Positions 50,756 through 60,510 of a stretch of DNA of 64,000 nt are shown in pieces (position 1 is the first letter of the stretch; each line of letters begins with the position of its first letter). Both the position numbers and the translations under genes were made by a program. Origin of the DNA: Snodgrassella alvi (GTDB taxonomy: Bacteria; Pseudomonadota; Gammaproteobacteria; Burkholderiales; Neisseriaceae). Below the pieces are notes generated by a model, which was not told the origin of the DNA, did not search any database, and was given only the letters and a program-made list of their open reading frames with translations. The stretch covers positions 1-64,000 of the forward strand of contig NZ_MEIK01000035.1 of assembly GCF_002777855.1 (NCBI RefSeq), given 5' to 3'.

Positions 50756-50799
50756 ATTGATACCCTACTGATAAACTTCTTTACCTATAGGGCATCAAT
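50756..50799 (-). terminator. Probable terminator of lptG
   Basis: Stem ATTGATACCCTA (50756-50767) against TAGGGCATCAAT (50788-50799) with one A-C mismatch and a 20-base loop. The minus-strand continuation is T-rich but interrupted. Confidence 0.45.
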
Positions 50800-50808
50800 A
50801 TATTCTTA

Positions 50809-51897
50809 CTACCTTTTTTCTTGTCGTCTTATAAGATAGACTGCCAAACCTAAAAATAAAAGTGTCGGCAAAAATGCTGCTACCGGTGTTGGCACTCCAT
50901 ATAATTGACTGGTAAAACCAAATAAACGACCCGAGAAATGAAAAAACAAACCCAAACAGATGCCGTAAAATAGTTTCAAGCCCATATTACCGCGCCGGTT
51001 TTGTTGGGGGGTAAATGCCAATGCCACCAGTGCCATAACAATGCAGGCTAATGGATAAGCAATTTTGCGCCACCAAGCGAGTTCATAACGAATTATTTGC
51101 TGGTGATTATTTTTCAGGTGCTTGATATACGTAGATAATGCGATGATAGACATTTGCTCTGGTGCTACCAGCAAAATATTGAGCAGCTGATGATTTATGG
51201 ACATATGCCAATCAACATTTTCCAGATGGTTTACGACAATCTGATGTGCTTGTAATATTGATTGGTCTACCTGATGCAAGTGCCATTTTGTCTGTTTACC
51301 CGCCTGAGTATGCACATCTACATTAGCACTGGCAGCATGTAATGTTTCACTTAAATGAAATTGATCATCGTGTCGGTATATGCTGATATCTTTTAAACTA
51401 CCATCTGGCAACATTTCTGCTACATTTACAATATCTTGGCCCTGTTTGAGCCAGATACCGCTATCTCCAGCACTAATAGTGTTTTGACGAGCGTGCAACT
51501 GATATTGTTCTGCATATGGTCCTGTTTTAGGAACCACATATTCACCTAATAATGCTGCGATAATTGCAAACATTAGACCAAATTGCAGCATCATACCAAT
51601 GATGCTGGCCAAACTGATTCCAGATGTTCGGATGACGGTAAATTCACTATGGCTGGCCATTTGATTCAGACAAACCAAAGCACCTACCAGTACGGCCAGA
51701 GGCATCAGTTCATAAGCATGAGTAGGAATAAGCAATAAAACATAAAACAGCATTTTATCAGCCGTATATCGTCCGTCACCAACATGGCTAATTTCCCCCA
51801 TAATATCGAAAAAGCTGTACAAGCTAATCAGCGCTAAAAGTGCATAAATTGTACAAATCGATAGTTGGCTAATTACATAACGATTGAGCAGACGCAT
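50809..51897 (-). CDS. lptG: LPS export permease LptG
   Basis: One of two permeases of the LptB2FG transporter, which extracts lipopolysaccharide from the inner membrane. The 362-residue protein has six transmembrane helices and a periplasmic beta-jellyroll domain (about 130-260). Early family segment is IYALLALISLYSFFDIMGEI, followed by HAYELMPLAVLVGALVCLNQ. The start codon overlaps the lptF stop by one base. LptB is not in the window. Confidence 0.96.
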   Translation of the reverse strand: MRLLNRYVISQLSICTIYALLALISLYSFFDIMGEISHVGDGRYTADKMLFYVLLLIPTHAYELMPLAVLVGALVCLNQMASHSEFTVIRTSGISLASIIGMMLQFGLMFAIIAALLGEYVVPKTGPYAEQYQLHARQNTISAGDSGIWLKQGQDIVNVAEMLPDGSLKDISIYRHDDQFHLSETLHAASANVDVHTQAGKQTKWHLHQVDQSILQAHQIVVNHLENVDWHMSINHQLLNILLVAPEQMSIIALSTYIKHLKNNHQQIIRYELAWWRKIAYPLACIVMALVALAFTPQQNRRGNMGLKLFYGICLGLFFHFSGRLFGFTSQLYGVPTPVAAFLPTLLFLGLAVYLIRRQEKR

Positions 51898-53006
51898 TAG
51901 GAGCGGCCTCCCAGCAATGATGTAAATGCTGTTTTAAATGGTGCTGAAGGCATATCCCGCCAGCGTAATAGAAATAAAAATACCAGAAACATCAACAGAT
52001 GCATTGGTATGATACCCAACCAAAGCGGAATACGTCCATTCTCAACTAAGTCACGTAGAAAAGTGAGTCCGTTCTGGTAAATCAGGAAGATGGCTATTGC
52101 AATCAGGATATTGTAGGTATGTCCTGTACGCGGATTAAAATAAGACAAAGGTAAGGCAAGCAGAGCCAGAATAATTACGCTAATCGGTAGTGACAACCGC
52201 CACATCAGCTCAGCTTTATAAATAGCTTCATTACTACTTAATAGTGCCGCTGTTGGTATGGTATGTCTATTTTGCTTCGGATCAATAATCATTGTATTGA
52301 CACTGATTACAAGTGTCATTTTGTTAAATGAAGCTCTTTGATAATCTGCTTGTCCGGGTTGTCCGTAATAGCGGAATCCGTCTTCAAGTGTCAGAATTCT
52401 TTTTTCTCCATCCTGTTTAAACTCCCCTCTTTTGGCAAATATGGTACTGTCTTTGCCATTTTTTTCTTTTTCACGTACAAAAAGATTGCTGGCCTTGCCC
52501 GTATCAGGATCAAAAGTTTCAATGAAATAAACTCGAGGATGGCTTTTGCCTATTTCCCTGAATACGCCCGGTTCGAGCAAAGACATTTCCTGTTTCTGTT
52601 TCAGTAATTCTGCAAATTCTCGGCTGCGCCATTCTGCCCAGGGCTGTATCAGCATTGATACCAGTGCAACCAGCACAGAAAATGGTATGCTGAATTTCAT
52701 AATTGGAAAAATCCAATTTCTTAATGATAAGCCACTGGATAGCCAGATTACCATCTCACTGTCACGCCAGTAGCGTGTCAATACTGTAATGATGCTGATG
52801 TAAGCTGTCAGAATTAGTAATACCGGCGTCAGACCTATCGTCCAAAAACCAATCAGCGCTGTTACCGCATCAATGGCTACTCGCCCGCTGGCTGCTCTTC
52901 CAAGTAAATTGATTGCCTGAGTAGCCACCAGTACAACAAGTAAAATCACGAATATGCCAACGGCCGTCCATGATAATTCTTTAATAAATTGGCGTTGATA
53001 AATCAT
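51897..53006 (-). CDS. lptF: LPS export permease LptF
   Basis: The partner permease of LptG. The 369-residue protein shares the six-helix architecture with a central periplasmic domain (about 135-260). Family features are QFIKELSWTAVGIFVILLVV at the start and ALLALPLSYFNPRTGHTYN before the last helices. It is upstream of lptG and translationally coupled to it (TAATG). It is divergent from pepA, with 128 bp between. Confidence 0.96.
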   Translation of the reverse strand: MIYQRQFIKELSWTAVGIFVILLVVLVATQAINLLGRAASGRVAIDAVTALIGFWTIGLTPVLLILTAYISIITVLTRYWRDSEMVIWLSSGLSLRNWIFPIMKFSIPFSVLVALVSMLIQPWAEWRSREFAELLKQKQEMSLLEPGVFREIGKSHPRVYFIETFDPDTGKASNLFVREKEKNGKDSTIFAKRGEFKQDGEKRILTLEDGFRYYGQPGQADYQRASFNKMTLVISVNTMIIDPKQNRHTIPTAALLSSNEAIYKAELMWRLSLPISVIILALLALPLSYFNPRTGHTYNILIAIAIFLIYQNGLTFLRDLVENGRIPLWLGIIPMHLLMFLVFLFLLRWRDMPSAPFKTAFTSLLGGRS

Positions 53007-53134
53007 AAATTAATAAACACATCAGCGACTGTCCATATTTTATTGACAGCCTGCGTTACAATAGGGGAATCCAAATCTGCCTAAAGCTGATTTGAACAGA
53101 ATATATACAACGCCCTTAGATTGGGAGAAGAAAT

Positions 53135-54544
53135 ATGGAATTTAGCATAAAAACCGAACTATTGCAGCCGCAAAACAACAGTTCTTTACTGATTATCGCC
53201 GCTGCCAACAATAATCGCAATAACACTGTTATCGATACTTTGCTGTCTCAATTAGACCAGCAAGAAAAAGATTTTCTTGCTACACATACATTTGAGCAGA
53301 ATCAGCTACAAGCTGTAGCTGTCGCACGTATAGAAGAAGAGGATTATGTCAACATACAAAAACTGGCAACATCTGTAGCATGCTGGGCCAAAGAACAAAT
53401 TCGGATTGATGTGGATCTGAGCTTAGTTTCAAAAGCCATTGTGCAAAAATGGGTACAGGCATTTACTATCGCTGTAGGTGAAGCAGTTTATCGTTTTGAC
53501 ACTTTTAAAAAAGATACTAAGCCAATCAAATTGGAACAAGTACATTATTATACTAGTCAAGAAGTAAATGAATACCTTATAAAAGCTGAAGCCATAGTTT
53601 ATGGAATGAATATCTGTAAAGACCTTGGTAATGCACCCGGTAATGTATGTACTCCATCCTATCTGGCCTCTACAGCGGCTAGGATTGCTGAAAACGTAGG
53701 TGCCAGTGCTCGTATCATGTCTACTGCAGAACTTCAGGAAATGGGGATGAATGCGTTACTGGCTGTAGCTCAGGGCAGTACAGCAGGTGCATACCTGATT
53801 GAACTGCAATATCATGGCGCTCCTGAAGCGGATAAGAAACCAGTGGTATTGGTAGGTAAAGGTATAACCTTTGATTCGGGAGGTATTTCGCTTAAACCCG
53901 GCGCAGCTATGGATGAAATGAAATTTGATATGTGCGGCGCAGCTTCAGTTATCGGAGCGTTTGCAGCTGCAGCAAAACTTAAGCTGCCCTTAAACCTAGT
54001 TGCAGTTATTCCTACTTGTGAAAATATGCCATCGGGTAATGCTGTCAAGCCGGGTGATGTAGTAAAAGCCATGAATGGATTAAGCATCGAGGTGCTAAAT
54101 ACTGATGCAGAAGGCAGGCTGATTTTATGTGATGCGCTGACCTACGCGGAGCGTTTCCAGCCTAAAGCTGTTATCGATCTCGCTACTTTGACAGGTGCAT
54201 GTATTATTGCTCTGGGTCATGTAGCTCAGGGAGTACTAGGCAATAATCAACCACTAATAGAACAGTTGTTAGAAGCAGCCAACAATATTAACGATAAAAC
54301 TTGGCAGTTGCCGTTATTTGATGAATATAAAGAACAGCTGAAATCCAATTTTGCGGATTTGCAAAATATAGGTGGCCGGCCTGCTGGCACGATTACTGCT
54401 GCGGCATTTCTTTCTTATTTTACAAAATCCTACCCATGGGCACATTTGGATATCGCTGGTACAGCATGGCATTCCGGATCTAATAAAGGTGCAACAGGCC
54501 GACCCGTGCCACTACTAGTGGAGTATCTGCTTCAACAAGTCTAA
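53135..54544 (+). CDS. pepA: Leucyl aminopeptidase (M17)
   Basis: Dimetal aminopeptidase that removes N-terminal residues from peptides. The 469-residue protein has the M17 signature NTDAEGRLILCDAL and the metal-ligand stretch VLVGKGITFDSGGISLKPGAAMDEMKFDMCGAA in the C-terminal catalytic domain. Length is normal, with a typical N-terminal domain of about 170 residues. GGAGAAGAAAT precedes the ATG. holC follows at once, an arrangement well known for pepA in proteobacteria; in E. coli PepA also acts as a DNA-binding protein, which is not assessed here. Confidence 0.97.
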   Translation: MEFSIKTELLQPQNNSSLLIIAAANNNRNNTVIDTLLSQLDQQEKDFLATHTFEQNQLQAVAVARIEEEDYVNIQKLATSVACWAKEQIRIDVDLSLVSKAIVQKWVQAFTIAVGEAVYRFDTFKKDTKPIKLEQVHYYTSQEVNEYLIKAEAIVYGMNICKDLGNAPGNVCTPSYLASTAARIAENVGASARIMSTAELQEMGMNALLAVAQGSTAGAYLIELQYHGAPEADKKPVVLVGKGITFDSGGISLKPGAAMDEMKFDMCGAASVIGAFAAAAKLKLPLNLVAVIPTCENMPSGNAVKPGDVVKAMNGLSIEVLNTDAEGRLILCDALTYAERFQPKAVIDLATLTGACIIALGHVAQGVLGNNQPLIEQLLEAANNINDKTWQLPLFDEYKEQLKSNFADLQNIGGRPAGTITAAAFLSYFTKSYPWAHLDIAGTAWHSGSNKGATGRPVPLLVEYLLQQV

Positions 54545-54556
54545 ATGCGAGATGAT

Positions 54557-55000
54557 ATGGCCACTACCACTTTTTACACGCACCTCTCTGACATAGTTTC
54601 GTTCACCTGCCGGCTGACACAAAAAGTGTTTAAAAGCGGGCTAAGTGTATTAATTTGGCTAGAAGATGCAGGTAAAGTCAACGAACTTGATCATGCTTTG
54701 TGGTCTTTTAACGCTACTAGTTTTCTACCCCATGAAATCTGGCCTCACTCACAGCCTTTACCCGTAGAAGGACAATGGGTATTACTTTCTTATGGCAATG
54801 ATTTACCTGCTATTAAAACTGATTGGGTGGTTATTAATCTGGCAGATGTTTATTGGTCTGACGCACCACAAAGACCAGAGCGTGTATTAGAGCTGGTGGC
54901 TAATGATCTGGATGAAGTCGCAATGGCAAGACAAAGATTCCGTACTTATAAGGAAGCAGGATTCGTAATCGAACACCATGATATGCGTAAAGAAAAATAA
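54557..55000 (+). CDS. holC: DNA polymerase III subunit chi
   Basis: Chi connects the clamp loader to single-strand binding protein. The 147-residue protein starts with ATTTFYTHLSD at the ATG at 54557, which aligns with the family start; an ATG four codons earlier, at 54545 directly after the pepA stop, is an alternative. Family pattern W-L-E-D, LPHEIWPHSQPLPVEGQWVLLSYG and NLADVYWSDAPQRPERVLEL is complete. It is in a pepA-holC operon. Confidence 0.92.
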   Translation: MATTTFYTHLSDIVSFTCRLTQKVFKSGLSVLIWLEDAGKVNELDHALWSFNATSFLPHEIWPHSQPLPVEGQWVLLSYGNDLPAIKTDWVVINLADVYWSDAPQRPERVLELVANDLDEVAMARQRFRTYKEAGFVIEHHDMRKEK

Positions 55001-55011
55001 ATCGTCAAACT

Positions 55012-55045
55012 AAAATTAGCGGGTTTTTATTAACCCGCTAATTTT
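55012..55045. terminator. Bidirectional terminator between holC and rfbD
   Basis: A 14-bp stem AAAATTAGCGGGTT / AACCCGCTAATTTT with a TTTATT loop, followed by T-rich sequence on both sides. It stops both convergent genes. Confidence 0.95.
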
Positions 55046-55052
55046 ATATTTT

Positions 55053-55913
55053 TTATTTTAAAAGTTTGCTAACGACTTGCGATAAAGGCGTATCGGTTAC
55101 TGGTTGCTGTAGGATATTTTGCAAGGTACGGCTATCTAGAATACCAAACTCAGGACGCTTAGCTGCACACTTATAATCTGCGGTAGCGATGCGTTCTACC
55201 TTTACTTTACTATAGCGATCATCTATTTTGGCAGCTTCGATAAAAATGCGCTGAGCAAAATCTGCCCAGCTCATTTGCTGACTACCAGCAAAATGGAATA
55301 TTCCACGTGGCGAACTATTTAATTCAGCTAGGCGGATGATGGCTTCAGCTAAATCTCCGGCATAGGTTGGACAACCAATTTGGTCATCAACGACCCTGAT
55401 AGTCGGTGCTTCCAAACCTTTTTGCAACATAATTTTAACAAAATTGTGGCCATGTTCACTGTAAACCCAAGAAGTTCGGATGACTGCAGTTTCAACATGG
55501 GCATTTAAAGCAAGTAATTCACCTGCCAATTTACTGTGTCCGTAAATATTTGCTGGATTAGGAGCCATATTTTCAGTGAGCACTACATGATGATGGCCAT
55601 CAAATACCTGCTCAGTGGACAAATGAATCAAACGTGCACCAATCGACTGTGCAGCCTGTGCTAGATTCAGAGTTCCGGTTGCATTAACTGCAAATGCTTT
55701 ATCGCTATCTGTTTCAGCGGCATCGACTTTAGTATAACCGGCAGCATTGATGATCATATCCGGTTCAAATGTCTTAACCATATTGAGCACATTATGTGCA
55801 TCTGTAATATTCAGTGTCTGAGAATCACTGGCTATCAATTCCCAGTTTTCAGGAAATCTTTCCCGCAAGCAACTTCCTACCTGACCTTTTGAACCCGTTA
55901 ATAGAATACGCAT
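55053..55913 (-). CDS. rfbD: dTDP-4-dehydrorhamnose reductase
   Basis: Last step of dTDP-L-rhamnose synthesis for surface polysaccharides. The 286-residue protein starts at the ATG at 55913 (MRILLTGSKGQVG), after AAAGG; a frame extension upstream lacks homology. The Rossmann GxxGxxG motif is in LTGSKGQVG, the catalytic Tyr-x-x-x-Lys is NIYGHSKLAGE and the Thr/Ser of the triad is in LSTEQVFDG. The companion genes rfbA, rfbB and rfbC are not in the window, so rfbD is isolated here. Confidence 0.94.
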   Translation of the reverse strand: MRILLTGSKGQVGSCLRERFPENWELIASDSQTLNITDAHNVLNMVKTFEPDMIINAAGYTKVDAAETDSDKAFAVNATGTLNLAQAAQSIGARLIHLSTEQVFDGHHHVVLTENMAPNPANIYGHSKLAGELLALNAHVETAVIRTSWVYSEHGHNFVKIMLQKGLEAPTIRVVDDQIGCPTYAGDLAEAIIRLAELNSSPRGIFHFAGSQQMSWADFAQRIFIEAAKIDDRYSKVKVERIATADYKCAAKRPEFGILDSRTLQNILQQPVTDTPLSQVVSKLLK

Positions 55914-56099
55914 AGCGAAGCCTTTATTATCAATGAGCAATGTAATAATTAATATTGTAATATCAATAATGCTGCATACATTATGTAGGATTAGTAAAAT
56001 AAACTAACAATGAGAATATTGTTACACAACGAAATTTTATTTTCAGCTGTGTTTGATACATTAATTAAAGAATGTTTGATATAGGTAGATTTTTAACTG

Positions 56100-57236
56100 C
56101 TATAACAAACTACCTTTTAACCAAGAAGCACTCTGCTCATGGCGAATTGTCCAGCGACAATCATTACCCAGCAGTCTAAGATCGACTGATTGCCATTCAG
56201 ATTCATTCAATGCCTCTTGATTTTCAGGAAGTTCGATTGCGTTTCTTGCGGATGAACCTAGAATCTTAGGCGCCTGATAATAAATAATTTCGTCTACTGC
56301 TTGGCTTGCCAGTAAAGCAGAATTCAAGGTCGCGCCCGTTTCCGCGAGAATCAAACCGATATTACGTTGAACCAGTATCGGCCAAAGTTCGGAAAGTTCT
56401 ATTTGTCCGTACTGGTTTGGAGGCATGGTTACAACGGAAACATGGGGATATGGTGCAAAAACGGCATGTTTAGCCTTGTCTCGGATTGTAGTCACAATTA
56501 GTGATGGACTATTTGCATCCTGAATCACATGGAAAGCAGGAGTAATACGCAGCTGACTATCCAAAATAATACGCACTGGCTGGCGCAAGGTTGTAAACCT
56601 CCGCACATTCAACAGTGGATCATCTGCAATAACGGTATTGATACCTGTTAAGACTGCACAGCTCTCAGCGCGCAATGTATGAACATCATTACGAGCAGCA
56701 TCACTTGTAATCCACTGGCTTTGCCCATTACTCAATGCAGTTTTACTATCAAGACTGGCTGCAATTTTTAGTCTGATATAAGGTTTGTTTCTTTCTTGTC
56801 TAGAAAGGAAACCTGGATTAAGTTCACGCGCCTGTAAGGTAAACAATCCGCTTTCAACATTCACACCAGCTTGTTCCAGCATCTTTATACCCTTGCCACT
56901 AACCTGTGGATTAGGGTCTAGCATGGCCACAACAACGCGCTTAATACCTGCTTCAATCAACGCCTGTGCACAGGGCCCCGTTTTACCTGTATGACTGCAA
57001 GGCTCTAGTGTGACATATGCAGTAGCATCGAGAGCCAATGATCCAGCCTGTTTCAACGCATTAACCTCAGCATGAGCTAAACCAGTTTGCACATGGAAAC
57101 CCTCACCTACTATCTGCTCACCATGAGCAATTACACATCCAACCCGGGGATTGGGAGAAGTAGAAAACCGCCCTTGCCAGGCCAGATCAAGGGCGGTTTG
57201 CATAAATTTTCTATCCAGCTCGGAAAAGCTCATCAT
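56100..57236 (-). CDS. ribD: Bifunctional riboflavin biosynthesis deaminase/reductase
   Basis: Deaminates and then reduces the pyrimidine intermediate of riboflavin synthesis. The 378-residue protein has the N-terminal zinc deaminase domain (about 1-150) with AHAEVNAL and EPCSHTGKTGPC, and the C-terminal NADPH reductase domain (about 150-370) with RLKIAASLDSKTALSNGQSQWIT and NIGLILAETGATLNSALL. Start codons ATGATG overlap the preceding lipoprotein stop (TAATG). Other rib genes are not in the window. Confidence 0.96.
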   Translation of the reverse strand: MMSFSELDRKFMQTALDLAWQGRFSTSPNPRVGCVIAHGEQIVGEGFHVQTGLAHAEVNALKQAGSLALDATAYVTLEPCSHTGKTGPCAQALIEAGIKRVVVAMLDPNPQVSGKGIKMLEQAGVNVESGLFTLQARELNPGFLSRQERNKPYIRLKIAASLDSKTALSNGQSQWITSDAARNDVHTLRAESCAVLTGINTVIADDPLLNVRRFTTLRQPVRIILDSQLRITPAFHVIQDANSPSLIVTTIRDKAKHAVFAPYPHVSVVTMPPNQYGQIELSELWPILVQRNIGLILAETGATLNSALLASQAVDEIIYYQAPKILGSSARNAIELPENQEALNESEWQSVDLRLLGNDCRWTIRHEQSASWLKGSLL

Positions 57237-57826
57237 TAACTATTCTGTAAATTAATTGTTTTCAAAGTAGCTGCCAGAGCATCATCAGAGGCACTATCGC
57301 TGCTGGCACAAACTGTATACAGATTTCCATTTGCCACTAATGCAACACAGCTTTCATTTAATAAAGTACCGTTTTGCTGATGGCTGAAGCGGTAATTCAT
57401 GCGGTTTTCAGTAGCAATTCCCAGCTTAACTTTGCTTATGGCTGCGTTGTTTTTCAAGCTATCTGCTAAATTTTTAAAATATTCGTCTGGTTTGATTTTC
57501 ATTACGCCCAGATTATTTACCGCCAGTGTAATATTGCTGTCATCATCGTGCTGCAATAATGTCAGATTCTTTACCTGACTCTGATCAACCCAGTCAGAGG
57601 CACTATCCAAAACATCAGTAAAATCACCATCTAACACAATGCTAACTTTGCCATCGTTACTGCTTAATGTTTGAGTAGAGGTTGCATTAGTCTCAGAAGC
57701 GTCACTGGCACTACTTGCTGCCTGAGTATCGCTGGCATCAATCGTTACAGAGGTATCTTTCTGTTTACAAGCAGATAAACTCAGCAAAGCGATTGCAACC
57801 AGCAACCATAAACGAGATTTCAACAT
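57236..57826 (-). CDS. Hypothetical lipoprotein
   Basis: A 196-residue lipoprotein. The signal peptide ends in LLSLSACKQKD (lipobox Cys20), then a Ser/Ala/Thr/Asp-rich linker (about 25-60), then a compact alpha/beta domain without a recognised motif but with a conserved-looking KVSIVLDGDFTDV strand and two cysteines (about 160 and 172). It is read before ribD with overlapping codons, so the two genes are translationally coupled. The role is unknown. Confidence 0.85.
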   Translation of the reverse strand: MLKSRLWLLVAIALLSLSACKQKDTSVTIDASDTQAASSASDASETNATSTQTLSSNDGKVSIVLDGDFTDVLDSASDWVDQSQVKNLTLLQHDDDSNITLAVNNLGVMKIKPDEYFKNLADSLKNNAAISKVKLGIATENRMNYRFSHQQNGTLLNESCVALVANGNLYTVCASSDSASDDALAATLKTINLQNS

Positions 57827-57929
57827 GATAAATTCAAGCTTTCATGACAAGGCATAATGGTTACAAAGTATAACAAGATTTAGCCGCCATTGCAGCGAAC
57901 AGAAAGAAACAGCATGAGAATTTATACTT

Positions 57930-58385
57930 CTAATTTTTCTTTTTTAAACTAGCGATGAGCTGTGTGAATTCTGAAACATCATGAAAACTTTTATATACCG
58001 ATGCAAAGCGGACATACGCTACTTCATCCAGTTTTGCCAGTAACCCAAGTACCATATCTCCAATCATATGGCTGGGCACTTCTTTAATACCCATATGGTA
58101 AAGATTGGTTTCAATCTCTGCTACTGCATTCTCAATACTTTCTCTATCCATTGGCCGTTTATGCAATGCCCTACTAATACTGGTATAAAGTTTAGCAGGA
58201 TCAAAAAGCACTTTTTCACCTGTCCGCTTGATAATCAAAGGCATGCGCATTTCCACTACTTCCAGTGTACTAAAGCGGCTATCACAGGCAAGACAGCGGC
58301 GACGGCGGCGAATACTATTATTACCTTCACTCAGACGAGTATCTATTACCTGTGTATTATGATGTTGACAAAAGGGACATTTCAT
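57930..58385 (-). CDS. nrdR: Transcriptional repressor NrdR
   Basis: Represses ribonucleotide reductase genes in response to ATP/dATP. The 151-residue protein starts at the ATG at 58385 (MKCPFCQHHNTQVIDTRLSE); the frame upstream has no homology. The N-terminal zinc ribbon has CPFC and CLACDSRFSTLE around an RRRRR stretch, and the ATP-cone domain covers about residues 46-140. It lies upstream of the lipoprotein-ribD pair, an nrdR-ribD association common in proteobacteria. Confidence 0.97.
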   Translation of the reverse strand: MKCPFCQHHNTQVIDTRLSEGNNSIRRRRRCLACDSRFSTLEVVEMRMPLIIKRTGEKVLFDPAKLYTSISRALHKRPMDRESIENAVAEIETNLYHMGIKEVPSHMIGDMVLGLLAKLDEVAYVRFASVYKSFHDVSEFTQLIASLKKKN

Positions 58386-58867
58386 ATAAATGCAAATTGA
58401 TAAAAAAGAATTGAACAACTATTGTGGCAGGCACTACCAAGGCTGGCAAGCTTCTTTATACACAGAGTTAGTACAATTCGAACATAAAGCGCAAACTTAT
58501 CCACCTGTACACAAATTTCAGCGCAAAACTGCGGGTAAAATCTGGGGATAACTATAATATACTATTGTTTTTTAGAAAATATTTTTAATTGATTAAAAAA
58601 TAGGCAATTTATAAATACCTACCAATATTAAGTGTATACAACAATCGGGAACTATATATTCACTGAGCTAAAATCATCTACATCAACCTGTGAAAACATA
58701 ATAAACATTGAAATAAAATTCACAAATAAACAAAGATGTGGAAGGATTGATTAAATTTTGGATTTATCTAAAACAAAAAGAAAAAGTACCATTTATATAT
58801 ATTGTAGATATTACAAAATTAATAGACATAATAATTGTGATTACAAAAAAAGATTTCTGTAAAAAAG
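58386..58867. other. Gene-free region with DnaA-box-like sites and AT-rich tract
   Basis: About 480 bp. It holds TTATACACA at 58456-58464 (exact TTATNCACA), TTATCCACC at 58497-58505, and TGGGGATAA at 58543-58551 (reverse complement TTATCCCCA). To the right, 58552-58860 is strongly AT-rich. This is the general layout of DnaA-bound DNA next to an unwinding element. No dnaA, dnaN or rpmH gene is in the window, so an origin is not shown. Confidence 0.45.
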
Positions 58868-59356
58868 CTACTCTGTTAAATATTTTCGCATCAGCAGGCA
58901 ATTCACCGTAACCTCTTTATTAAGCGGCAAAGCACATTCTCCCAAAGAAACATAGCCATTGATTTCATAAAACTTTACAGAATTAAGCGATGCATACAGC
59001 TTCAGCATCCCCAAACCTGCACGAATGGCAACATTTTCAGCACGCTGCAACAAAGCCGTTCCTAACCCCTGATTATGTACAAACGGATGGATATATAATG
59101 CATCCAATTGTGCCTCAACAAGATCCATTTGAAAAAAACCCTGTATATGGCCCTTATAATCAACTACCCATAAAGCTTTATTTGTATCAGCCAGAGTATG
59201 TAAATAACTTTCAATATTTAATAATGATAACCAAGCTTTCAACACGGTTTCATCATACTTGCGTGCGCAAGTATATTGCACTGCATAGCGATGCGCATTG
59301 TAGATGTCTTCACAATCCTCCGCCCGTGCCGGACGCAAATAAGTAATAATACTCAT
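58868..59356 (-). CDS. GNAT family N-acetyltransferase
   Basis: A 162-residue acetyl-CoA-dependent transferase. The GNAT core has motif A in HPFVHNQGLGTALLQRAENVAIRAG (pyrophosphate-binding Q-x-x-G-L-G) and motif B around LKLYASLNSVKFYEINGYV. The start has the typical ITYLRPARAEDCEDIYNAHRYAV strand-helix. The substrate is unknown. It is a single gene, read toward nrdR and divergent from msrAB. Confidence 0.92.
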   Translation of the reverse strand: MSIITYLRPARAEDCEDIYNAHRYAVQYTCARKYDETVLKAWLSLLNIESYLHTLADTNKALWVVDYKGHIQGFFQMDLVEAQLDALYIHPFVHNQGLGTALLQRAENVAIRAGLGMLKLYASLNSVKFYEINGYVSLGECALPLNKEVTVNCLLMRKYLTE

Positions 59357-59514
59357 AACAATTCTTTAAATTAGGTCTGCACTACGTAGATTTACTCATC
59401 AAATATTAAGATTTTATATCACACACACATAATTAAGCAAAACAACACCTTTCATTCATAATAAGCAGGTGATAGCATATAGATAGATATCATACAGCGA
59501 CAGGTTATAACATC

Positions 59515-60498
59515 ATGAATAAAAAAACTATTTATTTAGCTGGCGGTTGCTTTTGGGGTATGAAAGGCTATTTTAAAAGACTAAAAGGCGTGTTGCACAC
59601 GGAAGCAGGTTATGCCAATGGACGTACTACTAATCCCAGTTACGAAGAGGTATGCAACCAAAATACCGGCCACGCCGAAACCATCAAACTTGAATACGAT
59701 GCAGACATTCTGTCCTTAACAGATATTCTGCGACATTTTTTTCGAATCATTGACCCCACTACCCTAAACCGGCAGGCCCACGATGTAGGTACCCAGTACC
59801 GCAGTGGTATTTATTATGTTGATGCAGCTGATCGCGATATTATTCAGGCGGCCATCAAAGCTGAACAGGGTCGGTACACAGCACCAATTGTTGTGGAAAA
59901 TCTGCCATTACAAAATTTTTTCCCGGCTGAAGAATATCATCAGGACTATCTGGATAAAAATCCACAGGGCTATTGCCATATTGATTTACAAAAAGCGCGT
60001 GAACCATTGCCCGAACTGCCTCAGCCAACTACTCCTACTCAAGCCTACAACCCTAATTCATTTCACAAACCCGATAATGCTGCTTTACATCAACAGTTAA
60101 GCGAAGAAGCCTATCAGGTAACACAGAATTCTGCTACCGAACGACCTTTTAGCCATCCCTATGATGAGCTGTTTGTTCCCGGTATTTACGTGGATATTGT
60201 AAGTGGAGAACCCTTATTCAGTTCGCGTGACAAATTCAATTCCGGCTGTGGCTGGCCCGCTTTTAGCCAGCCAATTCAATCAGAAGCCGTTAGTGAACAT
60301 CATGATAACAGCCATGGTATGCAACGCACAGAGATACGTAGCCATCAGGCTGATTCGCATTTAGGACATGTATTCAATGATGGTCCGCAAGAACGGGGTG
60401 GTTTGCGCTACTGTATCAACGGCTCTAGCCTGCGCTTCATTCCATATGATGAAATGGAAGCAGCAGGCTATGGCGCTTATAAGGATATGGTCAAATAA
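59515..60498 (+). CDS. msrAB: Fused methionine sulfoxide reductase A/B
   Basis: Repairs both epimers of methionine sulfoxide. The 327-residue fusion has MsrA first (about 1-160) with the catalytic [11 protein letters not shown], then a linker, then MsrB (about 190-327) with SGCGWPAF and the catalytic Cys of [11 protein letters not shown]. The structural zinc cysteines of many MsrB are absent. The thioredoxin-like domain and signal sequence of the Neisseria PilB protein are missing, so this enzyme should be cytoplasmic. A hairpin follows the stop. Confidence 0.96.
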   Translation: MNKKTIYLAGGCFWGMKGYFKRLKGVLHTEAGYANGRTTNPSYEEVCNQNTGHAETIKLEYDADILSLTDILRHFFRIIDPTTLNRQAHDVGTQYRSGIYYVDAADRDIIQAAIKAEQGRYTAPIVVENLPLQNFFPAEEYHQDYLDKNPQGYCHIDLQKAREPLPELPQPTTPTQAYNPNSFHKPDNAALHQQLSEEAYQVTQNSATERPFSHPYDELFVPGIYVDIVSGEPLFSSRDKFNSGCGWPAFSQPIQSEAVSEHHDNSHGMQRTEIRSHQADSHLGHVFNDGPQERGGLRYCINGSSLRFIPYDEMEAAGYGAYKDMVK

Positions 60499-60510
60499 TA
60501 TCTACCGTTT

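Noticed and set aside
53043-53062. TTGACA and TACAAT upstream of pepA as a promoter
   Set aside because: The hexamers are only 8 bp apart, far from the needed 16-18 bp.
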